Below are positions 4,991 to 9,191 of a stretch of DNA of 9,191 nt, piece after piece (the first letter of the stretch is position 1; every line of letters starts with the position of its first letter). Source of the DNA: Verrucomicrobiota bacterium (lineage in GTDB: Bacteria > Verrucomicrobiota > Verrucomicrobiia > Opitutales > Seribacteraceae); assembly GCA_014382645.1 (NCBI GenBank), contig JACNJI010000151.1:1-9191 (forward strand), given 5' to 3'. Both the position numbers and the translations under genes were made by a program. A model generated the notes under the pieces. It ran no database searches, was not told where the DNA came from, and worked only from the letters and a program-made list of their open reading frames with translations.

Positions 4991-5767
4991 CTAGAAATGA
5001 GCCCCGGTCGGATGCTGCAAGACGTTCACCAACAGGTACACGATCGGTATCAGGAGAGGCAGGGCGATGAGGAAGGCGACGGGGGATGGCCAGGAGATGA
5101 TGATACCACATCGGTTTCCGCGCGCCCCGTTCCGGCGGGATGCAGTACGTTGGAAGATAGACCATGAGCCCGTAGATGAATATCCACATGGCAACGCCCG
5201 TAATCGCGCCTGCCGGGTTTATTGCCGTCTCGCAGACGATGCCCATGATGCCGAAGAGCAGGAAGACGGCGAATGGGGAAAAGTCGTACCGCGAAAGGAT
5301 GAGCACCCAGGCAATGAAGAGAGGAACCAACACCACTACGCCATGAAACAGGACGACGTCGAGGTAGTCGGTGGAGGCCGTGACGTAGGCCTCGCCCACT
5401 TTGACCCCGAAAACAGGGCGAGGTTGGTCATCCGGACTGTGATCGCCTCTTCGATCAGAGCGAGGATGGTTGCGAAGAGCACGAATTTAACCCGCCAATC
5501 AAAGGGCAAGCGCAGGATGCATGCACGCGCCCGATCACGAAAGTGATACATTAGCGTCCCACCCAGAACGATCCACAACACGATGAGACCAAGCACCATC
5601 TTCACCGTCGCCACCTCGGGCGCACCTGAGTTGACCGCCACAAGACAAAGGAAACCGGCGGTGAGGATGACCAGAGCGCACAGTATTTTGATAATCAGGC
5701 GCTGCAAAGGATGCCCCGCGAGCTCGGGGTCGTTTGGCTTGTTTCCGGGTCGTGGTTCTTCGTTCAC
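4991..5767 (-). pseudogene. Polytopic membrane protein gene with two compensating frameshifts
   Basis: A GTG at 5765-5767 overlaps the last base of the propeller stop codon (TAGTG) and opens a frame beginning VNEEPRPGNKPNDPELAGHP, with hydrophobic segments LIIKILCALVILTAGF, MVLGLIVLWIVLGG and VKFVLFATILALIEEAI. At about 5405-5413 the coherent frame shifts (one base missing in a run of T on the coding strand) to VGEAYVTASTDYLDVVLFHG, with three more membrane segments including WIFIYGLMVYLP. At 5081-5085 one extra C in CCCCC returns it to the first frame, ending IALPLLIPIVYLLVNVLQHP and a TAG at 4991-4993. Corrected, it would be about 258 aa with around seven membrane spans. The family is unnamed to me. 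Uncorrected, translation stops near 5336. Sequencing error in homopolymers is an alternative to true decay. Confidence 0.7.
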
Positions 5768-7017
5768 TAGAATGCCCAGAGGGCGAGGTGTTCGCGATCC
5801 TTTACGAGGATGCCGCGTTGGAGGAGTACGGGTGGCGCCCAGGTTCCACCATCCGCGACGCGGTAGGAGGCGACTTGCTCGTAGCGTTGGCCGGTAGCTT
5901 TTATTACCCGGACTTCGCCGGTGTTGATGAGGGCAAGGACGTATCCGGGGACGGAAAGGAAGGCGACGTTGTTTCCAACCCGTGGCGGTCCCGACCAGAG
6001 AATTTCCCCGTCCTTCGGGTCGAGGCAAAAGAGTTTTCCCGACTTGTAATGGGACATGCCGAAGAGGAGACCGTCGGCCACGATGGCGGAGCTCATGTCG
6101 AGGGCGACTTCCATTTGGCTCCAGTTCTTTTGCACCGTCCACTTGCCGTCCTTTAGCTTGGGCGAGAGCCCGTGGATGCCTCGGTTCTCGCCGCCGACGA
6201 GGATTTGCCCGTCGTGGAAGGTGGGGGTGGGCATGTTCTGGTTGTGAGTCTTATGGGGGAAAGGGTATTCCCAGAGGAGTCGACCGGTCTTGCTTTCCAC
6301 GCCCACGATGGCTCGGTGGTTCCATTCAATGACTTGGCGGATGCCGTAGTGATCCGCTAGGAGCGGGGAAGAGTAGCAGGTGCCGTCGTTGCCCTGCGTC
6401 CAGACCTCCTTGCCGGTTTCGACGTCGAGGGCCGCGAGGACGCCTTTCTCATCGTTGCCGAAGTGAGCGATGATGCGGTTGCCGTCGACGATGGGGGAGT
6501 TCGATGATCCCCAGTAGGGGTGGGGGACCTTGAAGCGTTTGCCGAGCGAGCTCTTCCAGAGAGCTTTTCCGGTGGCGGCGTCCCAGGCGGAAAGGGTGCC
6601 GGTGATGCTCATGACGAATACTCGGCCGTCGGCGTAGACCGGGGACGACTTGGGTCCCTTGCCGTGACGATCCGCCCCGCCGCCCATTTTGAACGGGGTG
6701 GGGTAGCGCCGGCTCCATTGGGCCTTACCGGTCGCTAGGTCTAGGCAGTGAATGATCTCATCCTCGCCCTCGCGAGCATGCTGCCAAACGTAACCCTTGG
6801 CGACGAGAGGCGAACCATACCCTGCGCCCACCTTTACCTTCCATACCTCACTGAGCTTGGCGGGCCACTTCTTCGGTGGTTGGAAGTCGCTTACCCGACC
6901 GTCGCGTTTCGGTCCTAGCCACCCCGGCCAGTAATCCTCGGCTGCGGAGGCGTGGTTCCAGGCAAGGAGTGCGATGAAGGTGAAAATCAAGCCTGTTGGA
7001 ATAATCGTATGCGACAT
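5767..7017 (-). CDS. Secreted PQQ-like beta-propeller (WD40-like) protein
   Basis: The 416-aa product starts with a signal peptide (hydrophobic residues 8-20, likely cleavage after NHASA, residue 25) and then carries repeated propeller blades recognisable by W-x-W/G-T-G-K patterns: LDLATGKAQWSRR, WDAATGKALWKSS, LDVETGKEVWTQG, VESKTGRLLWEYP, LDPKDGEILWSGP. This is the PQQ-binding-like/BamB-type propeller fold. No enzyme residues of quinoprotein dehydrogenases are obvious, so a binding or scaffold role in the periplasm is more likely. A good ribosome site, AGGGAG, lies eight bases before the ATG at 7017. Its stop overlaps the GTG of the downstream membrane gene, implying co-translation. The sequence of its 3' end recurs as remnants at 3467 and 4917. 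Confidence 0.9.
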   Translation of the reverse strand: MSHTIIPTGLIFTFIALLAWNHASAAEDYWPGWLGPKRDGRVSDFQPPKKWPAKLSEVWKVKVGAGYGSPLVAKGYVWQHAREGEDEIIHCLDLATGKAQWSRRYPTPFKMGGGADRHGKGPKSSPVYADGRVFVMSITGTLSAWDAATGKALWKSSLGKRFKVPHPYWGSSNSPIVDGNRIIAHFGNDEKGVLAALDVETGKEVWTQGNDGTCYSSPLLADHYGIRQVIEWNHRAIVGVESKTGRLLWEYPFPHKTHNQNMPTPTFHDGQILVGGENRGIHGLSPKLKDGKWTVQKNWSQMEVALDMSSAIVADGLLFGMSHYKSGKLFCLDPKDGEILWSGPPRVGNNVAFLSVPGYVLALINTGEVRVIKATGQRYEQVASYRVADGGTWAPPVLLQRGILVKDREHLALWAF

Positions 7018-7254
7018 GCCGCAATCTCCCTTTAAGGATTTATAATTTGTATGATGGCTTTTATGAGCGAGTAGACTTGGGAGTGGTGAGTTGAAGGTGC
7101 TACCATGTGGTTTGTCAAGGGCGGCGTCTTAGGAGAAGAACCTTTTGAGTCGAGTTAAGAATTGCTTGCCAAATGGGGCATGAATGAGGTTGATCGTTTG
7201 TTTGATTCCACCGTTGCGTGGTGACCATCCTTTACCATTCACACAAACAATCCT
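7018..7254. promoter_or_regulatory. Divergent intergenic region between propeller and ThuA-like genes
   Basis: These 237 bases separate two genes transcribed away from each other and must contain both promoters. The minus side has an AT-rich stretch (about 7036-7060, TTATAAAT) that could hold a -10 element. I see no clear operator, riboswitch or long inverted repeat. Confidence 0.4.
7026..7031 (-). promoter_or_regulatory. Shine-Dalgarno site of the beta-propeller gene
   Basis: AGGGAG on the minus strand is eight bases upstream of the ATG at 7015-7017 and fixes this as the start. It is the only strong ribosome site in the window. Confidence 0.7.
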
Positions 7255-8022
7255 ATGAAACGAAATATTCTTAATCTGTTTACCTGTGTTCTCTCCCTTG
7301 GACTCTGCAACGCTTTCCTGTCGGCTAAAGAGGAAAAAACATTGAAGGGCCTGATCGTAACCGGTGGTTGCTGCCACGATTACAAGAATCAGAAGAACAT
7401 AATAAGCGAGGGCGTGAGTAAGCGCCTGAAGGTGAAGTGGGAAATCTTTTTCGAGATGGACGAAAAGAAGAGCAAGGCGCACCTCAGCAAAAAGGGCTGG
7501 GCCGACAAGGCCGACTTCATCGTGTGGAACCATTGCTTCGCCAATGAACGCGACGCCAAGTTCATCGATTCCTTGGCCGCTATCCACAAGGCTGGCAAGC
7601 CCGCCATCGCCCTGCACTGCGCCATGCACTCCTATCACTGGAACGTAAAAGCGGAAGATGGTAAGGAAAACACTTGGCCGCAGCTTCTCGGCGTATACTC
7701 CAAGGGGCACGGCCCCAAGCGCAAGATCACGGTTTCCAAGGCCAAGGGTCAGGAAACGCATCCCATTTTGAAGGATCTTTCGGAGGGTTGGACGACGCCC
7801 GAAGGCGAGCTCTACAACGTACAGCGGGTTCTCACCGCCAAGGTGCTGGCCTATGGCAACAACGGCGTGGCCAAGGAACCCCAAGCCTGTATCTGGACCA
7901 ACGAGTACGGGAAGGGACGCGTGTTCGGTACCACTATCGGCCATCACAATTCCACCATGTCGACTAAGGAATATCTCGATCTCATTGCCAACGGCGTGCG
8001 CTGGGTGAACAGGCTAGACTGA
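7255..8022 (+). CDS. Secreted ThuA-like domain protein
   Basis: The 255-aa protein has a signal peptide (MKRNILNLFTCVLSLGLCNA, probable cleavage after FLSA, residue 24), then a single ThuA-like domain of the class I glutamine amidotransferase fold. Visible family blocks: LIVTGGCCHDYKNQ (33-46), DFIVWNHCFA (87-96), IALHCAMHSYHW (118-129), GHGPKRKITV (151-160), THPILKDL (168-175), ELYNVQRV (185-192), and GRVFGTTIGHHNSTM (221-235). ThuA was named from trehalose utilisation in rhizobia; secreted versions in Planctomycetes and Verrucomicrobia are of unproven function but often accompany sugar-related oxidoreductases and DUF1080 proteins. No strong ribosome site precedes the ATG. It is divergent from the propeller gene and 204 bases upstream of the haem-protein gene on the same strand. 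Confidence 0.9.
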   Translation: MKRNILNLFTCVLSLGLCNAFLSAKEEKTLKGLIVTGGCCHDYKNQKNIISEGVSKRLKVKWEIFFEMDEKKSKAHLSKKGWADKADFIVWNHCFANERDAKFIDSLAAIHKAGKPAIALHCAMHSYHWNVKAEDGKENTWPQLLGVYSKGHGPKRKITVSKAKGQETHPILKDLSEGWTTPEGELYNVQRVLTAKVLAYGNNGVAKEPQACIWTNEYGKGRVFGTTIGHHNSTMSTKEYLDLIANGVRWVNRLD

Positions 8023-8226
8023 GAGCTGGAGGTGATGACGGCGAAGAGTTCCACCGCGAACGTTTACCTTCACGCCAATTTCCAATCGCCGGTCGGCCCG
8101 GACGGGGTTAGTCGAAGTTTTAAGTTTTTCGAAATCGAGCTCCTTAGTTAGAAAGGATTTGTTTACCTGTTAGCTCTTTCATTCGTGACCTGTAAAGTGA
8201 ATTAGAGTTAACTGTCTGAGTTCAAT
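8023..8226. other. Intergenic spacer between ThuA-like and cytochrome-type genes
   Basis: A 38-codon open frame starting with ATG at about 8034 exists, but no motif, ribosome site or repeat supports it. The second half is AT-rich and may contain the promoter of the downstream gene. No clear terminator hairpin is seen. Confidence 0.35.
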
Positions 8227-9191
8227 ATGAGGTGCTTCGGTCTGCTTTTTTTCCTGTTCTCGGTCGCTTTGGCTAGTGGGAATGTGGTGTTTCACAAAGA
8301 TATCTTGCCGGTATTGCAGGAATATTGCTTCGATTGCCACGGTGAGGATACGCAGAAGGGCGACTTGTCCCTTCACCTAACTGGTCCTGATTTTGCGGAT
8401 AAGACGGCATTGGCCAACTGGGAACTGGTTCTCGAACAGTTGGAGATTGTCCAGATGCCGCCATCAAAGAAAAAGCAACCATCGGCTGCCGAGCGGGCTA
8501 AGATTATCGAGTGGATCAAGGAAGGTTTGACCAAGGCCGGCAAGGGGTTTTCCGTTCAGGCGAGATTACTTCTTCCCGAGTATGGTAATCGGGTCAGTCA
8601 CGAACTCTTGTTCGACGGATCGATAGACGAGGTTCCCTTTACTCCCGCTCGATTATGGCGGATGAGTCCTCATGTTTATCGAGGCAAACGTTATCAGTCG
8701 ATCGTCAGCGGAGGAATCGAAGCGGAGCCTGTAAGCTACGTCTCCAAGTCCAGTGGCATTAGGGACTATGCGAATGAGGAGATAATGGACGAGTCCGGTT
8801 TCCTAGCCTTGAGGATGGCTTTTTCTGATATTATCGCCAGCCAGATGCATGATCGAGAATTGCCGGGTTTGAGCTACGGTCCCAACAAAGACAAGCCGAT
8901 CCGTATTGCGGGTAAGGAGAGTTTTAAGGCGATTTCGGAGTCGAATGAAGTGCCTAGTGATACCGTTATGGGAGCTATGATTCGTGAGGAATTTCAGCGA
9001 GCTTGCGGACGACCTATCACTGATGTGGAGTTTGCCCGATACCTCGCTTTTATGCAGTTCAACATCCAGGAGGGTGGAAATGCGGCCGGCCTTAAGCTCA
9101 ACTTGCTTGGCATTTATCTTTCGAGTGAAGCAGTGTACAGCTTGGAACTTGGCCGTGGTGAGCCCGCTGAGCATGGTCGCCGCATGATATC
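8227..9191 (+). CDS. Planctomycete-type cytochrome (PSCyt1 with DUF1592/DUF1588-like region), 5' part
   Basis: An ATG at 8227 opens a frame with no stop to the window edge, giving 321 residues of a larger protein. Residues 1-17 form a signal peptide (MRCFGLLFFLFSVALAS). The N-terminal domain starts VVFHKDILPVLQEYCFDCHG and has one c-type haem motif, C34-x-x-C37-H38, with a MPP at 77-79 as probable axial methionine, the usual PSCyt1 plan. The following GNRVSHELLFDG (120-131) and ARLWRMSPHVYR (141-152) and the near-edge LGIYLSSEAVYSLELGRGEP resemble the DUF1587/1592/1588 region of the roughly 800-aa family. It would be an exported, probably periplasmic haem protein; substrate unknown. A DUF1501 gene commonly follows such genes and might lie beyond the edge. 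No good ribosome site precedes the start. Confidence 0.85.
   Translation, partial: MRCFGLLFFLFSVALASGNVVFHKDILPVLQEYCFDCHGEDTQKGDLSLHLTGPDFADKTALANWELVLEQLEIVQMPPSKKKQPSAAERAKIIEWIKEGLTKAGKGFSVQARLLLPEYGNRVSHELLFDGSIDEVPFTPARLWRMSPHVYRGKRYQSIVSGGIEAEPVSYVSKSSGIRDYANEEIMDESGFLALRMAFSDIIASQMHDRELPGLSYGPNKDKPIRIAGKESFKAISESNEVPSDTVMGAMIREEFQRACGRPITDVEFARYLAFMQFNIQEGGNAAGLKLNLLGIYLSSEAVYSLELGRGEPAEHGRRMI

Noticed and set aside
5067..5546. 159-codon plus-strand frame opposite the membrane gene
   Set aside because: The product is highly charged with no domain, whereas the minus strand gives coherent membrane spans once two single-base shifts are allowed.
7129..7947. 272-codon open frame on the minus strand opposite the ThuA-like gene
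   Set aside because: It is the antisense shadow of a gene with clear family motifs and signal peptide; it has no motif of its own and no ribosome site.
8803..9174. 123-codon minus-strand frame near the right edge
   Set aside because: It lies opposite the continuous cytochrome-type frame that runs from 8227 to the edge.
1..9191. CRISPR array, tRNA or rRNA genes, transposase or integrase
   Set aside because: Nothing resembling regularly spaced repeats, a tRNA cloverleaf, rRNA sequence or a recombinase catalytic motif was seen on either strand.

Overview
The window looks like a chromosomal segment of a Verrucomicrobiota or Planctomycetota bacterium. This rests on gene families rather than on any marker gene. 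It holds a twin-arginine DUF1501 protein, a secreted PQQ-type beta-propeller, a secreted ThuA-like protein, the start of a large 'planctomycete cytochrome' (PSCyt1, CxxCH), and a decayed fragment of a second cytochrome-type protein of the DUF1549/PSD1 kind. Such sets are typical of those two phyla, where they belong to exported, often polysaccharide-related gene clusters. Translated starts mostly lack strong Shine-Dalgarno sequences; the beta-propeller gene is the exception.

Layout. 1-560: no intact gene, only remnants (a 13-bp inverted repeat, a short minus-strand tail, a minus-strand CxxCH fragment). 561-650: a truncated 3' copy of a small secreted/membrane protein gene. 697-1763: a two-gene plus-strand unit, a minimal nucleotidyltransferase whose stop overlaps the start of a 175-aa partner with a very basic C-terminus (toxin-antitoxin or defence-like). 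1841-3403: minus-strand DUF1501 gene followed by the intact 53-aa small gene. 3404-3862: remnants, including the tail of a beta-propeller gene. 3863-4723: an AT-rich, apparently orphan C5-cytosine DNA methyltransferase. 4724-4990: AT-rich spacer ending at a second beta-propeller tail remnant. 4991-7017: minus-strand membrane-protein gene with two opposite frameshifts, overlapping the intact beta-propeller gene upstream of it. 7255-8022: ThuA-like gene, divergent from the beta-propeller. 8227-9191: 5' part of the cytochrome-type gene, running off the edge.

The most unusual feature is how the two accessory units are placed. The nucleotidyltransferase pair is bracketed by 117-118-bp direct repeats made of the 3' end of the small gene. 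The methyltransferase is bracketed by direct repeats made of the 3' end of the beta-propeller gene (23 bp identical), with the intact beta-propeller end as a third copy further right. In both cases the repeats are minus-strand gene tails and the accessory genes read on the plus strand toward the intact host genes. No recombinase or transposase is visible. This fits insertion or recombination at duplicated gene 3' ends, but decayed paralogues that happen to flank later insertions would look similar.

The metabolic genes are probably exported proteins of one lifestyle module (Tat-exported DUF1501, secreted propeller, secreted ThuA, c-type haem protein). No specific substrate can be read from the sequence.
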